From positions 930,001 to 994,000 of the forward strand of contig NZ_FTPO01000001.1 of NCBI RefSeq assembly GCF_900155915.1: a DNA stretch of 64,000 nucleotides, given 5' to 3'. How positions within the stretch are numbered: position 1 is the stretch's first letter; every line of letters begins with the position of its first letter. The DNA comes from Microbacterium sp. RU33B. GTDB lineage: Bacteria > Actinomycetota > Actinomycetes > Actinomycetales > Microbacteriaceae. The position numbers and the translations under genes are program-made. Of the stretch, positions 52,393 to 61,312 are shown piece after piece. The notes under the pieces are model-generated. The model saw only the letters and a list, made by a program, of their open reading frames with translations, searched no databases and was not told the origin of the DNA.

Positions 52393-55044
52393 TCAGGATT
52401 CGCGCACGACCTCGTCGGGGGACTTGTCGGGCCGGAGACCACGCCAGCGGGAGTGTCGGAGGATGCCGCCCGGCGTGAACTCGCCGAACTCGACCTCACC
52501 GACGAGTTCGGGGCGCACCCACAGCGCATCCCGGGCATCGGCGGCGGGGACGCCGATCAGGGGGGTCTCATCGGTGCGGAGCGGCTCGAGCATCCGGAGC
52601 AGCTTCGCGAGCGTCGCGTCGCTGAACCCGGTGCCGACCCGGCCGGCGTACTGCAGACCGTCCGCCCCGGGGATGCCGAGCAGCAGAGAGCCGAACGTCG
52701 TGCTCCGGTCGCCCTTGCCCGGCCGGATGCCGGCGATCACGACCTCCTGCGTGCGCGTGATCTTCACCTTCAGCCACGCCTCGGAGCGCGCGCCGCCGCG
52801 ATAGGGCGATCGGGGGTCCTTCACGACGACGCCCTCGAGCCGCAGCTCGTCGCTGGCGGCGAGGGCCGCATCGATGTCGTCGAAGACGGGCGGCACCGTG
52901 ACGGCCGACGCCGTCGACGGCGACAGCTCGTCGAGGACCGACCGCCGCTCCCGCAGCGGCAGCGTCATGAGATCGCGTCCGTGCGCAGACAGCACGTCGA
53001 ACAGGTAGTACCGCACGGGGATGCGGCGAGCCTCCCGGGCGATGTCGCCGGCACGCTCGAGGTTCATCCGGTTCTGCAGGAGCGGGAAGCTCGGCCGCCC
53101 GTCGGCCTCGAGCGCGACGATCTCGCCGTCGACGATCATCGGATCCTCGCCGAGGCCGATGTCGAGCCCCGTCAGCTCGGGGTAGCGGTGGGTCATCTCG
53201 TTGCCGCTGCGGGCGTAGAGGCGCAGGCGCCGCCCGTCCCACACGCCGATCGCACGGATGCCGTCCCACTTGATCTCCACCCACGGCTCCCCATCGGGAT
53301 CCCAGCGGGATGCGGCGTCGCGCGCGAGCCCGGGTGTGGACGACGTCGCGAGCATCGGCTCCGGGCGCGGGAGGGCTTCGGACGGCGATGTCCCGTCATC
53401 GCTGATGAACTTCTCGCTCACACGCCGTGCGGGTGAATCGTCGAGGGCGTGTGAACGCGAACTCACATGGCGAAAACCGGTTGTCACTTCTTCCGCGCGC
53501 GCGGACTCCGTCCTGGCCGGGGGCTCCGCATCGTGCGCGCGCTGCCGTTCGCCCGGCATCGCCGGCGGCTCGACCTCTTCGCCCTGCCGGCTCGGGCGCA
53601 CCGGCGTCCCCGACGGCTGCGGCTCGCCGCCGGCATCCGTCTTCATGCGGTGCAGCAGCCAGCTCGACTTCTCGCCGGCGCCCTCCGTGCGGATGAGGGC
53701 GAGCCGCACGCGTCCGAGCGGCCCGCCCGGCCGGCCCTCGAGCGTCGCGATGATCTCGTCGTCGCGCCACTTCTCGAGGTCGTAGCGGCCGTCGTCCCAG
53801 ATCGTGACGGACCCGGCGCCGTACTGCCCCTCCGGGATCGTGCCCTCGAACGTGCCGTAGTCGAGCGGGTGGTCCTCCGTCATGATCGCGAGGCTGTTGC
53901 GTGTGTGCGTGTCGGGGACGCCCCGCGGAACCGCCCAGCTCACGAGCACGCCGTCGCGCTCGAGGCGGAAGTCCCAGTGGAGGCGCGAGGCGTGGTGCTC
54001 CTGGATCACGAAGCGCGGCCGTTCGCCATGCGGCGTCGCCCCGAGCGGGTTGCGGGGAACGGGCTCGGGAGTGAGGCCCGCGGTGCGCTTCGCGATGTAC
54101 GTCGACAGGGGTCCGGTCTCGGCCTCGCGTCCCCCCGCGTGGTAGCCCAGGGCCGCCATCGGATCGCCCAGGCTCGACATCCGATCGAGCACCTCTTCGA
54201 ACGACAGGTGCCGGATGCCCGGATCGTCGAGCTCCTCCCAGAGCCGGGGCGCAGCGACCGTGGGCTGCGCGCGACCGCGCAGCGAATACGGCGCGATCGT
54301 CGTCTTGGCACCGTTGTTCTGGCTCCAGTCGATGAGCACCTTGCCCGGACGGTCCGACTTCTTCATGCTGCTGACGACGAGATCGGGATGATCCGCCTCG
54401 ATCGCCCGCGCGAGCTCGTGCGCGAGAGCAGACGCCGCCTCGGTCGTCTGCCCGGGCGGAAGCGCCGCGTACAGATGGATGCCCTTGCTTCCGCTGGTCA
54501 CCGGATACGGCTGGAGCCCCATCCCGGTGAGGATCGATCGGGCCCAGCCGGCGACGACCGCGCACTCGGCCAGACCGCTTCCGGGACCCGGGTCGAGGTC
54601 GAGCACGAGGCGATCAGCGGGTCCGCGCGACCCGTCGGGGGCGAACCGCCACTGCGGCACGTGGAGCTCGAGACTGGCGACCTGGGCGAGGTAGACGAGC
54701 GTGGGGACATCGCCGACCAGCGGATAGTCCTTCGCACCGCCGGAGTGCTCGATCGGCATCCGCCTCACCCACGACGGCGCGCCGCGCTCGAGATCCTTCG
54801 CGAAGAACACGGGCTCGGGTTGCGCTTCGGTGCCGACGCCCTCGACCCAGCGCTTGCGGGTCACCGGGCGTCCGACGACATGCGGGATGAGGAGAGGGGC
54901 GATGCGGGTGTAGTAGTCGATCACCTCGCCCTTGGTCGTTCCCGTCTCGGGGTAGAGCACCTTCTCGAGGTTGGTGACGCGCAGCCGTCGACCGTCGATG
55001 CGCACGTGCTGCTCGGCAGCTCCTGGCGACGTCCCCCTCGGCAT
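52393..55044 (-). CDS. ligD: NHEJ ATP-dependent DNA ligase/polymerase
   Basis: The 883-residue protein has the mycobacterial domain order. The polymerase domain (about 10-300) has VLDLDPGPGSG and VTSGSKGIHLYAAL. The 3'-phosphoesterase (about 345-480) has HHASRLHWDFRLERDG. A disordered linker follows, then the ligase, with nucleotidyl Lys in VEIKWDGIRAIG and YARSGNEMTHRYPEL, ending in an OB fold. It processes and seals broken ends with Ku, encoded divergently. ATG 55044 has CAGGAT six bases upstream. Confidence 0.95.
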   Translation of the reverse strand: MPRGTSPGAAEQHVRIDGRRLRVTNLEKVLYPETGTTKGEVIDYYTRIAPLLIPHVVGRPVTRKRWVEGVGTEAQPEPVFFAKDLERGAPSWVRRMPIEHSGGAKDYPLVGDVPTLVYLAQVASLELHVPQWRFAPDGSRGPADRLVLDLDPGPGSGLAECAVVAGWARSILTGMGLQPYPVTSGSKGIHLYAALPPGQTTEAASALAHELARAIEADHPDLVVSSMKKSDRPGKVLIDWSQNNGAKTTIAPYSLRGRAQPTVAAPRLWEELDDPGIRHLSFEEVLDRMSSLGDPMAALGYHAGGREAETGPLSTYIAKRTAGLTPEPVPRNPLGATPHGERPRFVIQEHHASRLHWDFRLERDGVLVSWAVPRGVPDTHTRNSLAIMTEDHPLDYGTFEGTIPEGQYGAGSVTIWDDGRYDLEKWRDDEIIATLEGRPGGPLGRVRLALIRTEGAGEKSSWLLHRMKTDAGGEPQPSGTPVRPSRQGEEVEPPAMPGERQRAHDAEPPARTESARAEEVTTGFRHVSSRSHALDDSPARRVSEKFISDDGTSPSEALPRPEPMLATSSTPGLARDAASRWDPDGEPWVEIKWDGIRAIGVWDGRRLRLYARSGNEMTHRYPELTGLDIGLGEDPMIVDGEIVALEADGRPSFPLLQNRMNLERAGDIAREARRIPVRYYLFDVLSAHGRDLMTLPLRERRSVLDELSPSTASAVTVPPVFDDIDAALAASDELRLEGVVVKDPRSPYRGGARSEAWLKVKITRTQEVVIAGIRPGKGDRSTTFGSLLLGIPGADGLQYAGRVGTGFSDATLAKLLRMLEPLRTDETPLIGVPAADARDALWVRPELVGEVEFGEFTPGGILRHSRWRGLRPDKSPDEVVRES

Positions 55045-55120
55045 GTGCCTATCCTGCCGCGTGACACGCCGCGGGAGGTGAGGCTAGCCGTGACCGGTGT
55101 GACAGGTGTTCACTGGTGGG

Positions 55121-56044
55121 ATGAGAGCGATCTGGAAGGGCGCGTTGACGTTCGGACTCGTCAACGTGCCGGTCAAGGTGTACTCCGCGACGGAGGATCA
55201 CGACGTGTCGCTCCACCAGGTGCACAACGCCGACGGCGGACGTATCCGGTACCAGCGAAAGTGCGAAGTGTGCGGCGAGGTCGTCGCGTACGCCGACATC
55301 GACAAGGCCTACGACGACGGCGAGCAGACCGTCGTGCTGACGGCCGACGACCTCGGCTCGCTGCCCTCGGAGAAGAGCCGCGAGATCGATGTGGTGGAGT
55401 TCGTGCCGAGCGAGCAGATCGACCTCCTGACCCTCGACAAGGCCTACTACCTCGAGCCGGATTCGGCATCGCCCAAGGCGTACGTGCTGCTGCGCAAGAC
55501 CCTCGAGCAGACCGAGCGCACGGCCATCGTGCGCTTCTCGCTGCGGCAGAAGACACGCCTCGCCGCGCTGCGGGTGCGCGGCGACGTCCTGGTGCTGCAG
55601 ACCCTCCTGTGGGCCGACGAAGTGCGCGAGGCGGCGTTCCCCGCGCTGGATGAGAGCGTGCGGATCTCGGCGAAGGAGCTCGAGCTGTCGGCATCTCTCG
55701 TCGAGAGCTTCTCCAGCGACTTCGACGCGTCGGAGTTCACCGACGAATACCAGGTCGAGCTGCGCACGCTCATCGAGGCGAAGCTCGAGAAGGGCGACGC
55801 GCTCGACACGTCGGAGACGTTCGGCGAGCAGGACGAGGCGGAATCCGGCGGCGAGGTCATCGATCTGATGGAGGCCCTGCGGGCCAGCGTCGAGCGATCC
55901 CGTGCGGCCCGGGGTCAGGCTGCGAATGCCGACGCGCCCGCCACGAAGGCTCCGGCGAAGAAGAGCGCTGCGAAGGAAGCGTCCGCCGCCGCGCCCGCCA
56001 AGAAGAAGGCGGCGCCGAAGAAGGCCGCCAAGAAGGCGTCCTGA
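55121..56044 (+). CDS. ku: Non-homologous end-joining protein Ku
   Basis: The 307-residue protein starts MRAIWKGALTFGLVNVPV, the hallmark of bacterial Ku, and continues with the beta-barrel ring domain (KCEVCGEVVAYADIDKAY). From about residue 265 there is a Lys/Ala-rich tail (KKKAAPKKAAKKAS) that should bind DNA. The homodimer threads DNA ends and recruits LigD. TTCACT lies six bases before ATG 55121. Confidence 0.95.
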   Translation: MRAIWKGALTFGLVNVPVKVYSATEDHDVSLHQVHNADGGRIRYQRKCEVCGEVVAYADIDKAYDDGEQTVVLTADDLGSLPSEKSREIDVVEFVPSEQIDLLTLDKAYYLEPDSASPKAYVLLRKTLEQTERTAIVRFSLRQKTRLAALRVRGDVLVLQTLLWADEVREAAFPALDESVRISAKELELSASLVESFSSDFDASEFTDEYQVELRTLIEAKLEKGDALDTSETFGEQDEAESGGEVIDLMEALRASVERSRAARGQAANADAPATKAPAKKSAAKEASAAAPAKKKAAPKKAAKKAS

Positions 56045-56063
56045 TCTTCGGAGCCGCCTGACC

Positions 56064-58190
56064 TCAGGAGGCCGCCGTCGCGGTCGCCGCCGCCGCCGTC
56101 GTCGCGGGCGCGAGCGCGTCCGCGCCCTGGGTCGCGGCTTCGGCATCCGTCAGCGTGGGCTTGCGCGGCCACCAGAAGGCATCGCGGGTGATGAACGCGA
56201 GCGCGGGCACGATGACCGTGCGCACGAGGAGGGTGTCGATGAGGACGCCGACGCACACGATGATCCCGATCTGGGTGAGCGTGATGAGCGGGAGGACGCC
56301 CAGGACGGCGAACACCGCTGCCAGGAGAATGCCGGCGCTCGTGATCACCGCGCCGGTCGCCGCGAGAGCGCGGATCATGCCCTGCGTGATGCCGAGGTGC
56401 TCCGCCTCCTCCTTCGCGCGGGTCACGAGGAAGATGCTGTAGTCCACGCCGAGGGCCACGAGGAACAGGAAGCTGAACAGCAGGACGTTCGTGTCGATCG
56501 CCGGGAAGCCGAACAGCGGCGACTGGAAGATCCACCAGCTGAGACCGACGGCGGAGAAGAAGCTCGCCACCACCGCGAGGAGCAGCAGGAGCGGCGCCAC
56601 GAGCGCCCGCAGCAGGATCACGAGGACGAGGAAGACGAGCACGAGGATCAGCGGGATCAGCAGCGACTGGTCGCGGGCCTGGGCGTTCTTCACGTCGAGG
56701 GCCGTGGCATCGAGTCCGCCGACGAGTCCCTCGCCCGAGCCCACGTCATCGAGGGCGGCACGCATGCGCTCGACTGTGGCGAAGGCCTCCTGCGACTCGG
56801 CGTTCGCGTTGAGGGTGACCGAGATCTGTGCGAAGTCGTCGGTCGTGTCGCCGACGACGGCCGAGTCGACGCCCTCGAGGTCAGCCAGGGCGAGGGCGGC
56901 ATCCTCCGCGTCGTCGAGGGGGACGACGACGACGGCGGGGGAGGTGGTGCCGGCGGAGAAGGCCTCGGCGAGAACCTCCTGACCCTGCACGGCCTCGGGC
57001 TTCTGGATGAAGCGATCGTTCTGCGACAGGCCGGTCTGGAGGAAGAGAAGACCGCTGGCCATCGCACCCAGGACGACGAATCCGACCGTCGCCACCACGA
57101 TGGGCCGCTTCGCGACTCCGCGGCCGAGCTTGCCCCAGACGCTGCGCGAGATCGCGTCGGCGGAGCCGAACCGGGGGATGTACGGCCAGAACAGGCCCCT
57201 GCCGAAGAGCACGAGGGCGGCCGGCAGGACGAACAGGGCGAAGATCATCGCCACCACGATCCCGACGGCGCAGGCGAGGCCGAGCGCGCGGTTGCCGCCG
57301 AGCTCGGCGAGGAGGAGGGTCAGGAGGGCCAGCGCGACGGTCGATCCGCTCGCGATGATGGCGGGGCCCGCGCCGCGGAGGGCGCGCTGCATCGCGGTGC
57401 GACGGCTCTCGTGCAGTCGCAGCTCGTCGCGGTAGCGGGCGATGAGCAGCAGGGCGTAGTTGGTTCCGGCGCCGAAGACGAGCACCGACAGGATGCCGGT
57501 GACGGATGCGTCGAGCTGCACGCCCACCGCCGCGGCGACCTGACGCGCCACGATGCCGGCGAGCGCGTCGGCGAGGCCGATCACGACGAGCGGGACGAGC
57601 CACAGCCACGGGCTCCGGTAGGTGATGAGCAGCAGTACGGCGACCACGATGACGGTGGTGAGCAGAAGGGTGAAGTCGGCTCCCGCGAAGACGGCGGCGA
57701 TGTCGACTTCGAAGCCCTCGGCGCCGGTGAGGTACACGCGGACGCCGTCGAGGTCGGCCGAGGCGACGTCGCGGATCTCCTGCGCCCGCTCGGCCTGCGC
57801 CTCGACGTCGGACTCGGTCTCCAGCGGCACGACGACGAGGGCGACCGTGCCGTCTTCGGATACCTGTGCCGGCGGAACGAAGTCCTCGCGGGCGAAGGAG
57901 GTCAGGTCGCCGAACACCTTCGCGTCGATGGCGGCGAGGGTCTCGGCGTTGAGCTCGCCGTCCTCGGCGGCGAAGACGAGGAGGGCTGACGTGCCTTCCT
58001 CGCCCGGGAACTCCTCGAGCAGCTCATCGACCTGCACCGACTCGGCGCTGTCGGGAAGCCCGACCGAGGGGGCGGTCTCGGACTCCTCGCCCCCCGCGAT
58101 GCTGAACAGGGCGACGGCGGCCAGCGCCGCCAGAACGAGCATGATCCACGACGTCTTGGCCGACGTGATGAACCGGGTAAGGCCGCCCAT
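56064..58190 (-). CDS. MMPL family (RND-type) transporter
   Basis: The 708-residue protein has about twelve membrane helices in two halves, each with a large outer loop. The motifs GAGTNYALLLIARYRDELR and ALGVDYSIFLVTRAKEEA carry the paired Asp/Tyr-type residues of the proton relay. It likely exports a lipid or drug. ATG 58190 follows a TATAGT -10 that overlaps a palindrome, and the divergent MarR gene is the obvious regulator. The C-terminus is Ala/Thr-rich. Confidence 0.92.
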   Translation of the reverse strand: MGGLTRFITSAKTSWIMLVLAALAAVALFSIAGGEESETAPSVGLPDSAESVQVDELLEEFPGEEGTSALLVFAAEDGELNAETLAAIDAKVFGDLTSFAREDFVPPAQVSEDGTVALVVVPLETESDVEAQAERAQEIRDVASADLDGVRVYLTGAEGFEVDIAAVFAGADFTLLLTTVIVVAVLLLITYRSPWLWLVPLVVIGLADALAGIVARQVAAAVGVQLDASVTGILSVLVFGAGTNYALLLIARYRDELRLHESRRTAMQRALRGAGPAIIASGSTVALALLTLLLAELGGNRALGLACAVGIVVAMIFALFVLPAALVLFGRGLFWPYIPRFGSADAISRSVWGKLGRGVAKRPIVVATVGFVVLGAMASGLLFLQTGLSQNDRFIQKPEAVQGQEVLAEAFSAGTTSPAVVVVPLDDAEDAALALADLEGVDSAVVGDTTDDFAQISVTLNANAESQEAFATVERMRAALDDVGSGEGLVGGLDATALDVKNAQARDQSLLIPLILVLVFLVLVILLRALVAPLLLLLAVVASFFSAVGLSWWIFQSPLFGFPAIDTNVLLFSFLFLVALGVDYSIFLVTRAKEEAEHLGITQGMIRALAATGAVITSAGILLAAVFAVLGVLPLITLTQIGIIVCVGVLIDTLLVRTVIVPALAFITRDAFWWPRKPTLTDAEAATQGADALAPATTAAAATATAAS

Positions 58191-58216
58191 GTGATGATCC
58201 CACCTGTCGAGGAATG

Positions 58217-58235
58217 TAGTTCGATCGTCGAACTA
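58217..58235. promoter_or_regulatory. MarR operator between the MMPL and MarR genes
   Basis: TAGTTCGATCGTCGAACTA is a perfect inverted repeat (8-bp arms, 3-bp centre). It overlaps the reverse-strand TATAGT -10 (58237-58232) of the transporter gene and lies 38 bases before the divergent MarR start. Confidence 0.72.
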
Positions 58236-58273
58236 TACGATCTTCGAGAGACATTAGCGGTATCGTGGGTGTC

Positions 58274-58774
58274 ATGCAAACCACCGGGGTAGGCTCGTCG
58301 GGTGCCGAAGCGGACTCCTTCGCCCCCACGCGTGCGCCCACCGCACTGCTGCGCGAGTTCATCGACCTCAGCGAGCAGTTCGAACGCTCGATCGGGGCCG
58401 AGCTCGACGTCAATCCGACCGACCTCCAGGCGATGGAGCACCTGCTCATGGGCGGTCCTCTCGGGCCCACCGAACTCGCCCGGAGGGTCGGCATCTCGAC
58501 CGGAGCGACCACGACGGTGATCGATCGGCTCGTCGCCCTCGGGCATGTCACCCGGGAACCGCACCCGACCGATCGACGGGGAGTTCTCGTCGTTCCTCAG
58601 GCCGCCTCACGCGCGCGTGCGCTGAGCCGGCTCATGCCGATGATCATGGGTATCGATGCCGAGCTCGATACGTTCTCGCCCGAAGAGCAGGAGACGATCG
58701 CCCGCTACCTCGATCAGGTCGTCGCGCGGCTGCGGCAGCACATCGAGCAGGCCGAGGGTCCGGACGGTCCCTGA
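58274..58774 (+). CDS. MarR-family transcriptional regulator
   Basis: The 166-residue protein has the winged helix LGPTELARRVGISTGATTTVIDRLVALGHV and the wing HPTDRRGVLVV, shown here in consecutive parts. It is divergent from the MMPL transporter and the palindrome between them is its likely target, a common repressor-pump pair. ATG 58274 is preferred to GTG 58265 because the latter lies inside the TATCGT -10 (58261-58266). Confidence 0.88.
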   Translation: MQTTGVGSSGAEADSFAPTRAPTALLREFIDLSEQFERSIGAELDVNPTDLQAMEHLLMGGPLGPTELARRVGISTGATTTVIDRLVALGHVTREPHPTDRRGVLVVPQAASRARALSRLMPMIMGIDAELDTFSPEEQETIARYLDQVVARLRQHIEQAEGPDGP

Positions 58775-58786
58775 CGATCCGGATGC

Positions 58787-58803
58787 GGCGCGGAATCCGC
58801 GCC
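58787..58803. terminator. Hairpin between convergent MarR and DedA genes
   Basis: GGCGCGGA and TCCGCGCC flank a single A. The hairpin reaches the DedA stop codon and can end transcription from both sides. No T-tract is present. Confidence 0.4.
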
Positions 58804-59579
58804 TAGGGCGTGGCGTTCCCGCGCGGTGCGTCGTCGTGGCCGAGCTCGGGTCCGCGCTCGAAGACCTCGGGATCGAGGACGAGCTCCTGGGCCTCCTCGG
58901 CATCCGTGACGATGTCTTCGCCTGCCGCGGCCGCCTTCTTCACCTTGCGGCGTTCGCTGAGGTAGTGCCACAGCGTGACGAGGGCGGTGCCGCCCACGGC
59001 GATGAGGAGGATGACGTCGATGTACTCCGTCACGAGGTCGCGCACCCACGGGATGTAGGCGATAAGGTAGCCCACCATCGTGAGGCCGAAGCCCCAGAGC
59101 ATCGCGCCGATGAAGTTGTACAGCGTGTATCGCCGCCACGGCATATGTCCGACGCCGGCGGCGACGGGCGCGAACGTGCGCACGATCGGCACGAAGCGCG
59201 CGAGGATGATCGTCAGCCCGCCGAAGCGCTCGAAGAAGGCGTTCGTGCGCTCGACGTTGTGCCGGCTGAAGATGCCGGAGTCCTTCTTCTCGAACACCGC
59301 GGGCCCCCCCTTGTGGCCGATGAAGTAGCCGACCTCACCGCCGACGAACGCCGCCAGCGCGATGAGCGAGCACACCACCCAGATGTTGACGCCGAAGATG
59401 TCGTTGGTGTGCGTCAGCAGACCCGCGATGATCAGCAGGGTGTCGCCGGGCAGCAGGAAGCCGACCAGCAGACCGGTCTCGGCGAAGACGATGAAGCACA
59501 CCACGAGGAGCGCCCAGGGGCCTGCCCACTCGATGATCGCGGTCGGGTCCAGCCAGGGGATGAGAGCTGCGTGGTGCAC
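58803..59579 (-). CDS. DedA family membrane protein
   Basis: The 258-residue protein has five or six membrane segments and DedA marks: FAETGLLVGFLLPGDTLLI, GGEVGYFIGHKGG, FEKKDSGIFSRHNVERT and ILARFVPIVRTFAPVAAGVG with the conserved RFxPxxR. DedA proteins flip or move lipid carriers such as undecaprenyl phosphate. The cytoplasmic tail is acidic. GTG 59579 starts the family-typical VHHAALIPWLDP region; the frame is open further upstream across the tRNA, which is not credible. Confidence 0.88.
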   Translation of the reverse strand: MHHAALIPWLDPTAIIEWAGPWALLVVCFIVFAETGLLVGFLLPGDTLLIIAGLLTHTNDIFGVNIWVVCSLIALAAFVGGEVGYFIGHKGGPAVFEKKDSGIFSRHNVERTNAFFERFGGLTIILARFVPIVRTFAPVAAGVGHMPWRRYTLYNFIGAMLWGFGLTMVGYLIAYIPWVRDLVTEYIDVILLIAVGGTALVTLWHYLSERRKVKKAAAAGEDIVTDAEEAQELVLDPEVFERGPELGHDDAPRGNATP

Positions 59580-59647
59580 GGATGTCCCGTCGGTCGTGTC
59601 GGTCGGCGGTCGGATGGCGCGCGGTGTCGATGATCGGCTCGTGCGCG

Positions 59648-59729
59648 TGCGGAAGGTGGGACTTGAACCCACACGCCCGAAGGCACAGGAACCTAAATCC
59701 TGCGTGTCTGCCGATTTCACCACTCCCGC
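59648..59729 (-). tRNA. tRNA-Leu (TAG)
   Basis: On the reverse strand the acceptor GCGGGAG pairs with CTTCCGC (one G-U pair). The anticodon loop is TTTAGGT, giving anticodon TAG (reads CUA and relatives). A long variable arm (GTGCCTTCGGGCGTG) marks the class II leucine type, and the T-loop GGTTCAAGTCC is normal. CCA is not encoded. Confidence 0.95.
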
Positions 59730-59739
59730 GGGCTCGATA

Positions 59740-59745
59740 ATTCTA
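59740..59745 (-). promoter_or_regulatory. -10 element of tRNA-Leu
   Basis: TAGAAT on the reverse strand ends 10 bases before the tRNA 5' end, the position expected for its promoter. Confidence 0.45.
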
Positions 59746-59810
59746 CTGACCCGCCTGGACGTCGGCTGAGGGGGCTGGCCCCCAGAATGCCGTGTGTCAG
59801 GCTGGGGCGC

Positions 59811-60581
59811 ATGAGCACCCCTGACGAGACCGCCCCCGCCGACCGCCCGGACGCGCCGCCCGCCGATGTCGCTCATCCCGCACCGGAGGCCGCACCAGCG
59901 CCGCTTTCCCCCACGCCCGTGGCGGGCGACCTTGCCCCGCCGGCAGCCGGCTACGGGCCTCCGCCGGGGTATGCCGGGCCTCCGCCCGGGTACGCCGGCC
60001 CGCCGGCAGGGTACGCCGGGCCTCCGCCGGGTTACGCCGGGCCTCCGCCCGGATACGCCGGTCCGCCGGCATCCGGGTACGCCGCGGGTGCGCAGCCGCA
60101 GTACCCCGTGCCGCCGGCCTACGCAGCCCCGCCGCAGTACGGTGCTCCGCAGTACGGTGCTCCAGCTCAGTACGGTGCTCCGTACGGCTATCCCGTGAAG
60201 CCGCCCGCGGATGCGCTGGCCTGGGGGCTGGGCTTCCTCGCCTACATCCCGATCCCGTACATCGGGATCATCATCGCCGGCATCGTGATGGCGTGCGTCT
60301 ACGGCTCGCAGAGCCGCAAAGGCCCGATCGCCGAGGGCAATGCGCGCAACGCCGCCAACTGGGGACTGACGGTGGCTCTCCTGACCGTCGTCTGCTTCCT
60401 CATCGGGCTCATCGCGGGGGCGGGTCTCGGAAACGACGGCGCGTGGATCGCGGGACTCATGGCGATCATCTGGATCGCCGCCTGCATCACGCACCTCGTG
60501 CTGATCATCCGGGGCCTCGTGCGCGCCGGCCGCGGCGCGATCCTGAACGTCCCGTTCGCGATCCCCTTCATCCGCGCCTGA
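59811..60581 (+). CDS. DUF4870-like membrane protein with GPPPGYA repeats
   Basis: The 256-residue protein has a Pro/Gly/Tyr-rich N-terminal half with five GPPPGYA-type units (about residues 49-83) and further QYGAP units. Three membrane helices follow, with SRKGPIAEGNARNAANWGLT between the first two, a DUF4870 pattern. Such proteins are thought to be membrane scaffolds; the function is unknown. ATG 59811 has CAGGCT seven bases upstream. Confidence 0.8.
   Translation: MSTPDETAPADRPDAPPADVAHPAPEAAPAPLSPTPVAGDLAPPAAGYGPPPGYAGPPPGYAGPPAGYAGPPPGYAGPPPGYAGPPASGYAAGAQPQYPVPPAYAAPPQYGAPQYGAPAQYGAPYGYPVKPPADALAWGLGFLAYIPIPYIGIIIAGIVMACVYGSQSRKGPIAEGNARNAANWGLTVALLTVVCFLIGLIAGAGLGNDGAWIAGLMAIIWIAACITHLVLIIRGLVRAGRGAILNVPFAIPFIRA
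59955..60059 (+). repeat. Five tandem 21-bp units encoding GPPPGYA
   Basis: Each unit encodes Gly-Pro-Pro-Pro/Ala-Gly-Tyr-Ala. Differences are mostly silent, pointing to slippage followed by selection on the peptide. Confidence 0.85.
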
Positions 60582-60661
60582 GCCCGCCTCCGCCGAGCGG
60601 CGGGCGGCGGGGGTGTGGATAACTTCGCGGTGCGCCTCGGCGCGCTTGCGAGGATCATGCG

Positions 60662-61111
60662 GTGATCGCCGCAGCCACTCCCGCCGCCGTCGTCGCGGAG
60701 CGCGTACGCGAGCGTCTCCGCGCCGAGCGCACCGACCCGTCGCGCGATCCCGAGCTCGCCGCGCGGATCGTCCGGGCGGAGGTGCGCCGCCACAACGACT
60801 TCGCCCTGGCGCGCGGGCTCCACCCCGTCGACGACGAGTCATCGTGCGTGCGCGAGGTGCTCGCCGCCGTCGGCGGCTACGGCCCGCTCCAGGCCCACCT
60901 CGACGATCCGACGGTCGAGGAGCTGTGGATCAACGCGCCCGACCGTGTCTTCATCGCCCGCGCCGGGGTCTCCGAGCGGGTGCCGCTGGCTCTCACCGAC
61001 ACGCAGGTCCGCGACCTGGTCGAGCGGATGCTGCACGCCACCGGGCGCCGCGTGGACTTGAGCCAGCCGTTCGTCGATGCGTCGCTGCCCGATTTATGTG
61101 TATGTGGCTGA
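60662..61111 (+). pseudogene. TadA/CpaF pilus-assembly ATPase, N-terminal fragment cut by insertion
   Basis: The frame encodes the normal N-terminal part of a TadA/CpaF secretion ATPase: AAVGGYGPLQAHLDDPTVEELWINAPDRVFIAR in parts, LVERMLHATGRRVDLSQPF and VDASLPD. Family members continue here with GSRLH and then the Walker A, Walker B and His boxes. Instead the frame reads LCVCG and stops. The break is at about 61090-61093, where base composition also changes. The remaining gene may lie beyond the island, outside the window. GAGGAT sits six bases before GTG 60662. Confidence 0.82.
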
Positions 61112-61312
61112 TGGGTGTAACTGACGGTGTTCAGCGACAGCTAGTTCGTGGGTGGCGGTCGTTGGGCACACCGTTATCGGTAGGTGTGCTTATGGAGGAG
61201 GGGCTGCGGTTGCTGATGCGGATGGGCTGAGGTACGCACGGCTCGGGCAGCGTTCCGCGACACCTGTTGCTGTTCACTTCTCGCTCACAGCCGAAACTGC
61301 TAGTGTGAGCGC

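Noticed and set aside
52387..52398. TGATCA between the CDF and ligD genes as a binding site
   Set aside because: It is simply the two convergent stop codons back to back.
55902..57989. Open frame of 695 codons antisense to the MMPL transporter
   Set aside because: It is mostly Glu/Gly/Arg/His low complexity. The transporter on the other strand has intact helices and motifs.
58803..60842. DedA frame extended to 679 residues
   Set aside because: The extension would run through tRNA-Leu and antisense to the DUF4870 gene; the GTG at 59579 gives a normal DedA protein.
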